Below, piece by piece: positions 7,470 through 17,800 of a stretch of 39,515 nucleotides of DNA (the first letter of the stretch is position 1; every line of letters starts with the position of its first letter). Where the stretch lies: assembly GCA_019747875.1 (NCBI GenBank), contig JAIEQI010000208.1:1-39515 (forward strand), given 5' to 3'. The stretch is from Candidatus Obscuribacterales bacterium (GTDB taxonomy: Bacteria; Cyanobacteriota; Vampirovibrionia; Obscuribacterales; Obscuribacteraceae). The notes beneath the pieces were generated by a model. The model was not told the DNA's origin. It did not search any database and worked only from the letters and a program-made list of their open reading frames with translations. Position numbers and translations under genes: made by a program.

Positions 7470-10400
7470 GTGGAACTTCTCATTTGCCAAACATGCGGGT
7501 ACATAATCCGCGGCCGAAGTAAATCTTGTAACGGCTGCGGCGTTTCAGTGTCAAAACATTCTCCGACACTGGTGACTCAAGGCATAAATTCCACTGGAGC
7601 GCTTAGTGTCGGTGCTCAAAATGATCCCCTTGTGCTGGAACGCACCGTCAATCAGATTATCTACCGGAACGGCAACGGCAATGGAAATGGCAACGGCAAC
7701 GGCCATTATTACGGAAATGGTCATGGCACAGGCACTGAATACGGACCGGATGGTCCTCGTCTTTACGATGAATCCGACCTCAGCAAGATTATCTACCCGG
7801 CCAGCGAAAACGCTCAATACAGTGGATCTTCCTCGGACTATTCCTCTGGCTCTAACGGATCCAGCGAATACGCGGATGACTCCGATTACGACAATCAGCG
7901 CTCAGAAGATTATTTAGAAGAACCAAGTCCATCCGAGGATTCATATAGTTCAGAATCTCCGGACTACAGCGATCAGGACGATGGTGAGGACCGGTATGCT
8001 TCTCATCAAGGCGTCATGCCTGGAACTCCCATGGCTGCAGGAGCCGCCCATGCGATGGCGGCTTTATCAGCTGCCACTGCTGCCGGTGCGATGGCTGTTG
8101 GAGCCTTCGGACAGGCCAATGAGGAGTCAAACTACACTGAGGCTCCCGCTTCAAATGAAAATTATGCGCCGGCTGATCCCGGTGAAGAGTATCAGAATGA
8201 ACAGCGATCAGCTGCTAGTGAACAACAAAACGATAATTTTGAGGACCACGGAAGTCGCTCCGATGTTCAGGAGAATACTTCTTCGCCGAGTGGCTCTGAC
8301 TTCTTCGCAGGCGGTGGGCAGTCGCAAAGCATCCCACCTGCAGCAAGCTCTTCTGCTGGCGAATTCTCCGCAGCTCCAAGCTCGGCTCCCGCTCCAAGTG
8401 AGCAATTTCAGCCTGCAGTCGCTGCTCCAGTTATGCCACCAAGTCCGGAAGCCGTTGGTGCCGGAGTTAGTCCATGGGCCAGCATGCCAATGGGTGACGC
8501 TGCGCCGATGCCCGCGGAGCTACCCTCTGCTCCAGTAGCTGAACTTCCAGCAACTCCTTCTTTTGACCAGTCATCAACTGTGGTGGCACAAATCGCTGAG
8601 GCGCCTCCACGTCCACCGATGCCGCCTCCTGGCGGGATGGATTTCTTCGCTGCTACAAACGGCCCAAGTTCGTCTTCCTTTTCTCCAGCACCAGCTGCTG
8701 AGTCATCATCTTCGTCAAACAGTCCTGCTGAAATCGCTTCGTTTATGCAGGGGGCACAGGCTTCTATAATTCAGAATGCCATACAGGCCGCAATGAATTC
8801 TCAGGTGCAACCGGAGCGAACTTACAGCAGTGATACCGGAGGCAGTGCTCCTTCGCCCGCACCAGCTGCGGTGCCGAGTGACGAACCGTCACCCGAAAAG
8901 AAAGCGAAGAAAAAGAAACTCAGACCGAAACCGGGAGTCGAAGAAGAAGACGACAGCTCAACGGTGAGTTCGCTCAAGGCAGGAAAGAAGAAGTCTGAAC
9001 TTGCCAGTACCAAGTCAGGCAAAAGCTCGAAGTCATCTTTCTCATCCTTAGATAAGGACAATGACAAAGACAAGAAAAGCAAATCTGGTGATGAACCTAA
9101 ACAGTTCGAGTTGATGGGCTTTCCAGTCCCGGCGAAGATGATCGGCATAGCTGCTGTTCTCATTGTGTTCGTCGGATTCCCGATTATGGTATTGCTTGCA
9201 AATGTAAGCAGCATCCTTAGTGGTCTTGGTGGCGCGCTCGGTGGTGGTGGCGGCGGTGGTGCCGCAGCAACTAGTAGTGGCGGCGGTGGTGGTGGTGGCT
9301 CCTCTAATGGCATGACTCTCAACGGCCAGTGGGATTTTGCATATCAAAATCCGAATCAGTCCGTGGGGCGTGGGCTTCTGAGTTTGACCCAAAATGGAGA
9401 AACAATAGAAGGTTACGGTGTTGATAAAGCGCAATTCCAAGTTCGCGGTTCTTTAAAAGGTAATACGCTAACTTTCAACAAACAATATGTTCAAGGCGGC
9501 CAGCCAATGGGCAAGCCGATCCTCTATCAAGGGAAAATTGATTACGCAAGTGCTAACCCGCCTCAGGGTCAGCCATATGTTCATGTGTCTGGTGTATGGC
9601 AGCTGACAAAACGCGAAGGCTTTAGTTGGAGGGCGCAAATTGTCCAGCTCTCTGGGCGATGGGAAGCTGCGTTAACGAAACCTGGCGGAGCTGACGGTCA
9701 AACGCCTGTCGCAAACAACGGCAGTGGACCTGGATTCAATGTTAGTACTCCATCCGGTAATGCGATGGGCGAAAATAAGGATCCAAAAAAGGCCCACGAC
9801 TTTTTCATGAAAGTTGCGATGGGCATCATTGGTGTCGGCGTCGCACTAGCCATGCTGTCTTTGAAATTTTTTGGTCCTTCCGGATTGTTGAACATTTGGG
9901 CTAAAAAGGAATACATTCCTTCGCAGTTCAAGGCACCGCACTATAAGATGGTGGCCGAGATGGGCAAGCCTCCGAAGGAAGGAAGCGTACCCTTGGGCAC
10001 CCGGCTGGAATGGGGCATACATCAATTCTGGCGGCCGAGAACACTTAGTCTGCCCCCTGATCTGCGTGAGCAAAATCCACACGTGCTGATCATTGGCGCA
10101 GGATCAAAAGGCAAAAGCCGTCTCATGGCGAGCATGATTGTCAATGACATCGAAAGCGGCGACAGAGCGGTTGTGCTTGTTGATTCTGATGGAGCACTTG
10201 CCGATCTCGTGATGAACTGGATCGCCGCCCATCCTAAAGGTAAGCAAATAGCCAAGCGCGTTATCGTCATCGACCCTACGCATGAAGGCGAGACGATGTG
10301 TTACAACCCGCTAGAATTTCCGGAAGACGGCGATCTGCAGAATGCTGCCTCGGCACTAGTTTTCGGTTTTAAAGCGATTTACACGGAGCCTCCTGGTTCT

Positions 10401-11405
10401 CAGAGTCAGTGGAACCAGCAGACAGCTAACATCTTGCGTAACTCAGGTGTTTTGCTCATGGCAAACGGGAAAACGTTGACCGATTTGCCAGTTCTACTTT
10501 CGGATAACGACTTCCGTGACATCATGCTAGAAAAAGTCGAGCGCATGAAACATGAGAAGAGCGAATATACAACGCTGATCGAAGCGTGGATGAACTATAA
10601 GCGATTGGCTAGAACAGATCAGTGGATCAACTGGATTGAACCTATTCTCAACAGAGTTCAACCGATGCTTGGAGATCCGCGCATTCGTCCGATTCTGACG
10701 AAAGCAAAGGGTGATTTAAATCTGGGGAACATCATTACGGACAAGAAAGTCCTGCTCGTCAAAATCCCACAAGGACAGTTGGATCAAAATGCAAATCTTC
10801 TCGGAAGCTTGATTGTCACTGGCGTTAAACAAGCTGCACTTTCACTGTCTGTGCGAGGTAAATCAAAACAGCGTCCTTGCGCACTGTACCTTGATGAGTT
10901 TGATACTTTTATTGAGAAAGAAACCTTCGACGCTATTACGTCTGAAACTCGCAAATTCCAGATTGGATTTTGTGGTGCGGCGAAAACACTTCAGATTTTG
11001 CCTGAAGATTATCGAAACCAGATCATTATCAACGTCGGCATAATGGCTTGTTTTGCATTAGCTAAAAAAGATGGCGATATGCTTGGTCCTCAGATGTTCC
11101 GCGTGGATGGAAGAAAAGTAAAACACCAAACCATTCAAAACGTTTTCAACAAAGTAAACACCTCCCCGCAATTCGAGCTCATTTCTGACGAAGAAAAATT
11201 GAACATCGACCGCGTCGTCGGACAGGAAGAGCGCACCTACTTCTGTTACCGGGTTGGTACTGTCGCTGGCGTGTTCCACATGAAATCACCTGACTTCAAA
11301 GACATAGCCGACAAGGACATTAACTGGGATATCGTGGATGCGATGTACTCCAATCGCCAGAGCGACGATGATTCCGACGACGACGATGACGACGAAGACG
11401 AATGA
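7470..11405 (+). CDS. membrane-anchored TraD/VirD4-like P-loop ATPase with zinc ribbon (paralog A)
   Basis: 1311 residues in a composite layout. Residues 6-23 are a zinc ribbon (C6-C9-C20-C23). Residues 67-79 are a Gly-Asn repeat, and about 90-545 are Ser/Pro/Ala-rich disorder ending in Lys/Glu blocks. TM1 is at about 557-585, followed by two poly-Gly linkers. About 618-750 is a beta-rich domain starting LNGQWDFAYQ, probably extracytoplasmic. TM2 is at about 779-803. The C-terminal ATPase has Walker A GAGSKGKSR (876-884) and Walker B LYLDEFD (D1142/E1143). The ATPase resembles type IV coupling proteins (TraD/TrwB/VirD4) and other HerA-FtsK relatives, which are hexameric DNA or substrate pumps. 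The last 14 residues are nearly all Asp/Glu/Ser. The start is GTG; the ribosome site is weak. The next gene is a paralog. The substrate is unknown. Confidence 0.8.
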   Translation: MELLICQTCGYIIRGRSKSCNGCGVSVSKHSPTLVTQGINSTGALSVGAQNDPLVLERTVNQIIYRNGNGNGNGNGNGHYYGNGHGTGTEYGPDGPRLYDESDLSKIIYPASENAQYSGSSSDYSSGSNGSSEYADDSDYDNQRSEDYLEEPSPSEDSYSSESPDYSDQDDGEDRYASHQGVMPGTPMAAGAAHAMAALSAATAAGAMAVGAFGQANEESNYTEAPASNENYAPADPGEEYQNEQRSAASEQQNDNFEDHGSRSDVQENTSSPSGSDFFAGGGQSQSIPPAASSSAGEFSAAPSSAPAPSEQFQPAVAAPVMPPSPEAVGAGVSPWASMPMGDAAPMPAELPSAPVAELPATPSFDQSSTVVAQIAEAPPRPPMPPPGGMDFFAATNGPSSSSFSPAPAAESSSSSNSPAEIASFMQGAQASIIQNAIQAAMNSQVQPERTYSSDTGGSAPSPAPAAVPSDEPSPEKKAKKKKLRPKPGVEEEDDSSTVSSLKAGKKKSELASTKSGKSSKSSFSSLDKDNDKDKKSKSGDEPKQFELMGFPVPAKMIGIAAVLIVFVGFPIMVLLANVSSILSGLGGALGGGGGGGAAATSSGGGGGGGSSNGMTLNGQWDFAYQNPNQSVGRGLLSLTQNGETIEGYGVDKAQFQVRGSLKGNTLTFNKQYVQGGQPMGKPILYQGKIDYASANPPQGQPYVHVSGVWQLTKREGFSWRAQIVQLSGRWEAALTKPGGADGQTPVANNGSGPGFNVSTPSGNAMGENKDPKKAHDFFMKVAMGIIGVGVALAMLSLKFFGPSGLLNIWAKKEYIPSQFKAPHYKMVAEMGKPPKEGSVPLGTRLEWGIHQFWRPRTLSLPPDLREQNPHVLIIGAGSKGKSRLMASMIVNDIESGDRAVVLVDSDGALADLVMNWIAAHPKGKQIAKRVIVIDPTHEGETMCYNPLEFPEDGDLQNAASALVFGFKAIYTEPPGSQSQWNQQTANILRNSGVLLMANGKTLTDLPVLLSDNDFRDIMLEKVERMKHEKSEYTTLIEAWMNYKRLARTDQWINWIEPILNRVQPMLGDPRIRPILTKAKGDLNLGNIITDKKVLLVKIPQGQLDQNANLLGSLIVTGVKQAALSLSVRGKSKQRPCALYLDEFDTFIEKETFDAITSETRKFQIGFCGAAKTLQILPEDYRNQIIINVGIMACFALAKKDGDMLGPQMFRVDGRKVKHQTIQNVFNKVNTSPQFELISDEEKLNIDRVVGQEERTYFCYRVGTVAGVFHMKSPDFKDIADKDINWDIVDAMYSNRQSDDDSDDDDDDEDE

Positions 11406-11415
11406 TAGTCTTAAC

Positions 11416-11444
11416 TTGACATCCCTGCGGTCCGCATTTAAGAT
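11416..11444 (+). promoter_or_regulatory. sigma70-type promoter before the second ATPase gene
   Basis: TTGACA (11416-11421, perfect) and TAAGAT (11439-11444, four of six) with 17-base spacing, placed in the 136-base gap between the two paralogous ATPase genes. It gives the second gene its own transcription start with a leader of about 90 bases. Confidence 0.7.
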
Positions 11445-11541
11445 CAAGGTCTGTTTTTTAGTAAAGAGTATTCCAACCGACCTCCGCTGCTAGCGTGGAG
11501 TTTGCCTCGTCATAGCGAGTTTTATTATCAGGTAAATTACT

Positions 11542-14500
11542 GTGGATACCCGACTTTGCCAAATGTGTGGCGCGCTGTCACGCTTGTCCTCTGGTATTTG
11601 CGCCAACTGCAATAACGTCCTGAACACAACGACCTCATCGTCATTGACTGCTGTTATTGAAACTGTGCCACCGGCTGCAGTATCAGAGAATTTCGACTAC
11701 ATAAATGCTGAGCATGTAATCACCAAGTTGAACTCGGTGATGAATTCCATAGCTCCTGTCTCTGAAACATCGGCTCTGTCTGCAACGGCAGCTCAGTCTC
11801 CAGGCGGACCAAGCATGGCATCGCCCCTCGAGGTCTACACCAGTTCCTCGGCGGTAACGGACAACAATGTGGGAGAATCCGGTGCTGTCTCCGCTTTTCC
11901 TGTTGAGGCTGTAGCTGCGGCATCCGTTGCAGCAGTTTTACCGGCAGCGGCGGCAATGGCGCTTGAATCCGCAAAAAGAGTTCTTCAGCAACCGGATTCC
12001 AAACAAGATCAGCGTCGCAAGCAGGTTCCTGTTGGTGATTTCTTTGATGAGGTGCGCGTTCCACGTCCTCATTTTGAACAAGCCAACGAACAACAACTTG
12101 TCGCTGCCACCGAGGCTCTCAAGGTTTTAGAAGGGCTGCATCAGTCAGCTCGCTTTGTTGAAGATTGCAAGCAGTCCGTCGAGCGAACATTGCAAGACGC
12201 CTCCATCGTCACTCCGAAAAACTTCGTGCCTCAGAGCAAGGTTCAGCCGCGCAAGGATGAAAATGTACTACAGGATTTCAGTTCTGAAAATGAATCGAAA
12301 ACAAGACGGCGAAATCGTCCTAAAGGAACGGATTCGGGCTGGAAGGATGCACTTCCGGCTGGAATAAAGGAATCTTCCTGGCAAGAAACTGAAGCTTTCT
12401 CCGGCAAGTTTGCTCCAGCAAAGCGCGCAAAAACTGAGCGTGACGAGCAGGAGGACAGCTTGCCCTCTGTAGCTGATTCTGACCATTTCGTTTTAAAACT
12501 GCCTAAAAGGGTTACTCTAATTGCATCTGTAATTTTTGTGCTGATTGGATTCTTCCTGATAAAAGGAGTTGCATTTCAGCCCGATCAAACTACTAATGTG
12601 CCGCTCGTTGATCTCTCTGAGACAAAATCACAGGCAAAAGCTCCCGCACTCAATCGCCGCGTTGTACTGACTCAGGCTGATTTCTTGGGTGAGTATAAGT
12701 TCCGATTGACTGAATATTCAGGACTAAACTCTGAGGGCTCCCTTTTGCTGCGATCCAAGAATGGCAATACATTCTCCGGCGAAGCGATAATCAACCATGC
12801 GCAAGCCAGGGACCTTGTGAACAACGCCAATGGAACCCACAGCCTCAACACTGTGTTAACAAAGCAAGTCTATTCTGTAAGTGGAACTTGCGCGAATTCC
12901 AACGTCTTAAGCATGCGACTGATTCCGAAGGTAACCAGCTTTCGTCCTCTCCATATTGATGCTGTCGTAGAGTTCAACTCCAATAGGTTCGCAATGACTG
13001 GTGGTTGGTATCCCGAACCAGTGAGAGTTTGGGCTCGTCCTAGCGTGCGTTACGCTTTCCAGGCTATCCAGACAAAGGCATTGGCTTCATCGTCGAGTGA
13101 TTGGTTTAAGTCAGTATTTTGGAACGATAGCGACTCAATGCATACTCGTTTTCTCAAAATCTTGGCGCTTTGTTTAATGACTGGTTTAGCGATCGCATGG
13201 ACCTCGATCAAGTTTTTTGGAATGGACGGACTTTTGTCCAGATGGGAAAGAGACAAATACATTCCTAATTCAAAACTGAAAGAGCACCAGAAGTTGCTGC
13301 GCGATCTCTCGCCTGCCAAGGCCAATCGCACTGGCTCTCTCTTTCTCGGTATTCGTTCTGATTGGAAAATCCATGATCCGCTCAGTCCCAAATCGCTCTA
13401 TCTCACTCCAAAGTTGCGCGCCCTCAATCCCCACATGCTGGTATTAGGCGCCGGTGCCAAAGGCAAGAGTCGCTTGTTGGCAAATCTGATTGCAGATGAT
13501 ATCAGGCATGGTGACAGAGCCGTAGTCGTAATTGATTCGGACGGATCGCTGATCGATTTGTTGCTGGGTTGGGCGGCGTCCCAGCCTGATGGAAAGCAGC
13601 TGGCAAATAGAATACAGGTAATAGATCCGTGTAAACGTGAATCGTACTTGGGTTACAATCCGCTCATTGCAAATGATTTTGAATCGATATCAAGTCATGC
13701 TGCTTCCATAGTCATGGGCTTCAAAGCTGTCTATACGGAATCGCAGAACTCACAGAATCAGTGGACTCAGCAAACCGGAAATATTTTGCGCAATGCGCTC
13801 ATTCTACTGATTTTGAACAGGCGGTCCCTCTCTGACCTGCCACTTTTACTTTCGGATAATGATTTCCGCGATCTGATGTTGCAGCAGGTCGAGCGCGAGC
13901 ATCCACATGATTGGAAGATTCATATGGAGGCTTGGTCCAACTATAAGAAATTGGCACGCAGCGAACAGTGGATCAATTGGATTGAACCGATCCTGAATCG
14001 CGTGCAGCCATTGTTGTCAGAACCACGGCTTAGCCGCTTATTGAATGAGCGAGAGCATGCTGTCGATCTGGAAGATGTGTTGTCAAAGAAAAATGTTCTT
14101 TTGGTTAGAGTCCCTGAAGGTCAACTTCACAAAGGTGGAAACCTGCTTGGAAGCTTGATTATCACCGGATTAAGGCAAGCTGCAATTCAGCAGTTTGAAA
14201 ATGAAGGAAGTGAAACAAATCCCTGCTCGATATTTGTCGATGAACTGAATAATTTTTTCGATGCCGAACTTTTCGATGCGGTCTCGTCCGAGACGCGAAA
14301 ATTGCAGATTGGCATCATCGGTACCCTACGAACATTGCAGGACTTGTCCGAGGAATTTCGAAATCGGGCTGTCCTCAGTTTTGGAAGCATGGCACTCTTT
14401 TCGATCGCAAAGAAAGATGCCGATATTCTTGGACCAACGATGTTCAGAGTCGACGGGCGCCGAATCAAAAAGTGGAACATTCGAGAATGGTTCAACCCTG

Positions 14501-14745
14501 TAAACTCCCTCCCTACAACGGACCTCGTGTCCGACGAGGAAAAGTTCAACATCGATCGTTTGCTGGGTCAGCCAGAGCGTTCTTACTTCTGCTACCTCGT
14601 AGGATCTCAAGCTGGTGTATTCCGGATGACTTCCCGAGAGTTTCAAGATATTTCGAAGGATAAGATAAACTGGGACTTGATCGACAAGATTTATGAACCC
14701 AAGCAAATCAGTGATGATGAGGCTTGCGAGTCGGACGAGCCATAA
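11542..14745 (+). CDS. membrane-anchored TraD/VirD4-like P-loop ATPase with zinc ribbon (paralog B)
   Basis: 1067 residues with the same architecture as the preceding gene. The zinc ribbon has identical spacing (C6, C9, C20, C23). It is followed by a shorter disordered region, TM1 at about 324-345, a beta-rich extracytoplasmic domain at about 370-510 (starts FLGEYKFRLTEY) and TM2 at about 537-556. The ATPase has Walker A GAGAKGKSR (636-644) and Walker B IFVDELNN (D900/E901). Long stretches match paralog A, such as LLLSDNDFRDLML, EQWINWIEPILNRVQP, LGPTMFRVDGRRIK and SYFCYLVGSQAGVF. The disordered and beta domains have diverged far more than the ATPase. GTG start at 11542; own promoter at 11416. 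A hetero-oligomer with paralog A is possible (inference). Confidence 0.82.
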   Translation: MDTRLCQMCGALSRLSSGICANCNNVLNTTTSSSLTAVIETVPPAAVSENFDYINAEHVITKLNSVMNSIAPVSETSALSATAAQSPGGPSMASPLEVYTSSSAVTDNNVGESGAVSAFPVEAVAAASVAAVLPAAAAMALESAKRVLQQPDSKQDQRRKQVPVGDFFDEVRVPRPHFEQANEQQLVAATEALKVLEGLHQSARFVEDCKQSVERTLQDASIVTPKNFVPQSKVQPRKDENVLQDFSSENESKTRRRNRPKGTDSGWKDALPAGIKESSWQETEAFSGKFAPAKRAKTERDEQEDSLPSVADSDHFVLKLPKRVTLIASVIFVLIGFFLIKGVAFQPDQTTNVPLVDLSETKSQAKAPALNRRVVLTQADFLGEYKFRLTEYSGLNSEGSLLLRSKNGNTFSGEAIINHAQARDLVNNANGTHSLNTVLTKQVYSVSGTCANSNVLSMRLIPKVTSFRPLHIDAVVEFNSNRFAMTGGWYPEPVRVWARPSVRYAFQAIQTKALASSSSDWFKSVFWNDSDSMHTRFLKILALCLMTGLAIAWTSIKFFGMDGLLSRWERDKYIPNSKLKEHQKLLRDLSPAKANRTGSLFLGIRSDWKIHDPLSPKSLYLTPKLRALNPHMLVLGAGAKGKSRLLANLIADDIRHGDRAVVVIDSDGSLIDLLLGWAASQPDGKQLANRIQVIDPCKRESYLGYNPLIANDFESISSHAASIVMGFKAVYTESQNSQNQWTQQTGNILRNALILLILNRRSLSDLPLLLSDNDFRDLMLQQVEREHPHDWKIHMEAWSNYKKLARSEQWINWIEPILNRVQPLLSEPRLSRLLNEREHAVDLEDVLSKKNVLLVRVPEGQLHKGGNLLGSLIITGLRQAAIQQFENEGSETNPCSIFVDELNNFFDAELFDAVSSETRKLQIGIIGTLRTLQDLSEEFRNRAVLSFGSMALFSIAKKDADILGPTMFRVDGRRIKKWNIREWFNPVNSLPTTDLVSDEEKFNIDRLLGQPERSYFCYLVGSQAGVFRMTSREFQDISKDKINWDLIDKIYEPKQISDDEACESDEP

Positions 14746-14829
14746 CTTGTCATGTGCAATTCCCACCCTCAGCCGCTTTCGATGCGCTCAGGGAAGTAAA
14801 AATCAAAAAAACGGGTATTATTCAACTAG

Positions 14830-14848
14830 CGGCGCCCGCAGGGCGTCG
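14830..14848 (+). promoter_or_regulatory. GC-rich hairpin just before the HerA-like gene
   Basis: CGGCGCCC (14830-14837) pairs with GGGCGTCG (14841-14848) around the triloop GCA, eight pairs including one G-T. It ends eight bases before the GTG at 14857 and 20 before the ATG at 14869. There is no T-run after it, so it is more likely a translation-control or mRNA-processing hairpin than an intrinsic terminator. Confidence 0.45.
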
Positions 14849-14856
14849 GGTATAGG

Positions 14857-17800
14857 GTGTCACATAACATGGTTTCAGCTCCTAGCAACCGAAATATTTG
14901 GGAAGAGAAAATCGCCGACCTCAGGCGATATGACCTCGATGCACTCGAACAGGAACCGATCAGACCAGAAGATATTCAAAGCTGGCCAATTCCTGGGTTA
15001 ACCTTTGTCCGCGTAGACGGCATTTTGCGCTCGTGGGACATTGAGGCTGAAAAGCAGCAGCGCAATCAGCAACCGCAACAGAACCAAGATCCCAACCAGC
15101 TGCCCAAGCGCATGTACTTGATGGAAGATGCGCTTACCGGCTTGAACAGCCAGAAGGCCTACGTAGCTTTCGCTGTTATTGGCGGTAAAACCGGCGTCAA
15201 CTATTACATGGGCATGTCTCTACAGCAGCCACCTGAAGGGATGGATCAGGACATAGATACTGTCTGCTACAACATTCAAAAGTCAATCATTCACTCTGTC
15301 TACAACGGTGTGGATATCTATAAGGATAAGTTCACCGGTGACGATATCAAAGGGCTGATTGGCCAGGTCTCGAACTATGTTGGTGTTGTTACTGGTGTTC
15401 CATCGCTGAAAAGTACTGCCGGTGATACTCTTGAATCAGAGCAAATAGAACGTATCGCCAATGGATTGCAGGGTCTAGAGTTTGGCATGCTCGTGCTTGC
15501 TGCACCCGTTCCTCAAAAAATGGTATCGGACGAAGAGTTTATCATCCTCGATCAAGTGCAAAGAGCACAAGAGAACGAAGACGCCGAGAAAAAACGCAAA
15601 ATCAAATATTATCTCGAACTTCAGGATGCCTATCTGAAGCACATTCAGCTGGGACAAGCTATTGGACATTGGCAGGTCGGAGTTTACTTCTTTGCCAATA
15701 AGTCCGATGTCTTTATCCGACTACAATCGCTGATCAAAGCAACCTATACCGATGAAGGTTCAAGACCTACACCATTGCGCACCCATACTTTCAAGGGGCT
15801 CAAGCAACATCTCGAAAACTTCGGCTTGCTGAGAAACACGAGGGTCGATACGAATGGCCATCAATTGTTTGGTTATAAGTTTCTTTCGCCATTGAACTCA
15901 CGGATGTTGTCTGGCTTCGTGCATCTTCCAAAACGGGAAATGGCCGGCTTCCGGGTGCGACGTTCTGCTGAATTCAGCTTGGCTACACCAGAGGTACGAA
16001 ATCCCGATCGTACCATCGCCGTCGGCAACATCCTCGATCGCGGTGTGGACACGGGCAACCTGTATTACGTTGACGTTGATGCGTTGCAAAAACATACCAT
16101 CATATGCGGTGTCACTGGCGGCGGTAAAACGAATACGTCTTTCTATTTATTGAATCAGCTTTGGCGCTATCGTGTGCCGTTCATGGTGATCGAGCCTGCA
16201 AAGTCAGAATACAGGCATATGATGCTGATGTCCGAAACCTTCAAGGGAGTAGGGCAAGCCTTCTCCTTAGGTGATGAAACCGTTTCACCTTTCCGGTTGA
16301 ATCCATTTGAAATTATGAAGGGCGTCAAAGTACAGACGCACTTAGACGCTCTGAAATCAGTGTTCAACGCCAGTTTCGAAATGTATTCTCCGATGCCTCA
16401 GGTCTTGGAAAAAGCGTTGAACCAGATCTACGCAGTGCGCGGATGGGACCTTGTCCAGAATAAAAACAGGCGCTTGCCTCCAGGTGTATCGATCGGCGAT
16501 CCGGATTGCCCGCCTGAGATTTATCCGACGATGAAAGATCTCTTTGAAATCATCGATCCTGTCGTGGAATCATTCGGCTATTCGGAAAGAATCGGACCTG
16601 ACGTACAAGCTGCATTGAAAGCTCGTATTGGCTCCTTGCTGATCGGTGGGAAAGGGCAGATGCTCAACACTCGCCGCTCGATTCCTTGCGAAATTCTGTT
16701 CCAGAGACCGACCGTCGTGGAACTGAAGATGGTGTCGGAAGACTCTGAAAAATCGTTCTTGATGGGTATGTTGCTCGTCTTCTTGTACGAGTTTAGAGAA
16801 GCAAGAGGTCCTCACGACAACTTGCAGCACATCATGCTCATCGAAGAGGCTCACCGATTGTTGAAAAACGTGCCAACCGGACAAAGTTCGGATAGCGCCA
16901 ACCCAGCTGGTAAAGCGGTTGAGTTCTTCACCAACATGCTTGCCGAAATTCGTTCATATGGTCAGGGCTTCATCATCGCTGACCAAATCCCGAATAAATT
17001 AGCACCAGAAGCTCTGAAAAATACGAACTTGAAAATCATGCACCGTATTGTGGCTGTCGATGACCGCGACTCTATGGGTGGTGCCATGAATTTGGATGAC
17101 ATCCAGAAGCGGCACGTTACAGCGCTGGGGCAAGGACGTGCAATTGTTTATGCGGAGAAGATGGAAACACCGTTCCACTGCGCCATTATCTACGACAAAA
17201 CGGCGGCGGTGCCACCGCCGGAGACACCAGAAGAATCTGATGAGATCGTGCGAGAGGCGATGAAGGATTTGAACATTGTTCAGACTTTCGATCGCCACTT
17301 AGGTTGCAAGTTCTGCTTGCATAGATGTGATTCTGCTATCTTAGATACCGCAGTTATGGTCGCCGACGATACATTGTTCAGGCAGGTATACAATCGCTAT
17401 CTGCTCTCGACGCTGAAGGATTTGACGCAGCTCGTTCACTTTAGAGCTCAGATCATCCACGAAATTCAGCGGGTAATAGGTGGTCGGGCCCGTTCCGGAA
17501 ATCTCACCGGCATCACATGGTGTGCGCTGACTCAAGCAACAGAACGCTATTTCGAACGAAAAGGCGAAGAAAACTACTGGTTCTACGATCAAGTGCGCGA
17601 GCAGCATTTGCGCTGGCTGAATCTGCTGCGTCCGGCTTTCCAGCCCAGTGAAGTTAATCGTCGTTTGGACATCAGTGTTCTTCGTGAATGGCGTGATGAC
17701 TTTGTCGATTTGCACAAGCGCGACCAAGGTCCCCACCCAACTTGTGGACCCTGTACTGCGAAGTGTCTCTACAGATTTGAAGTATCTGAGATCGTTCGCG

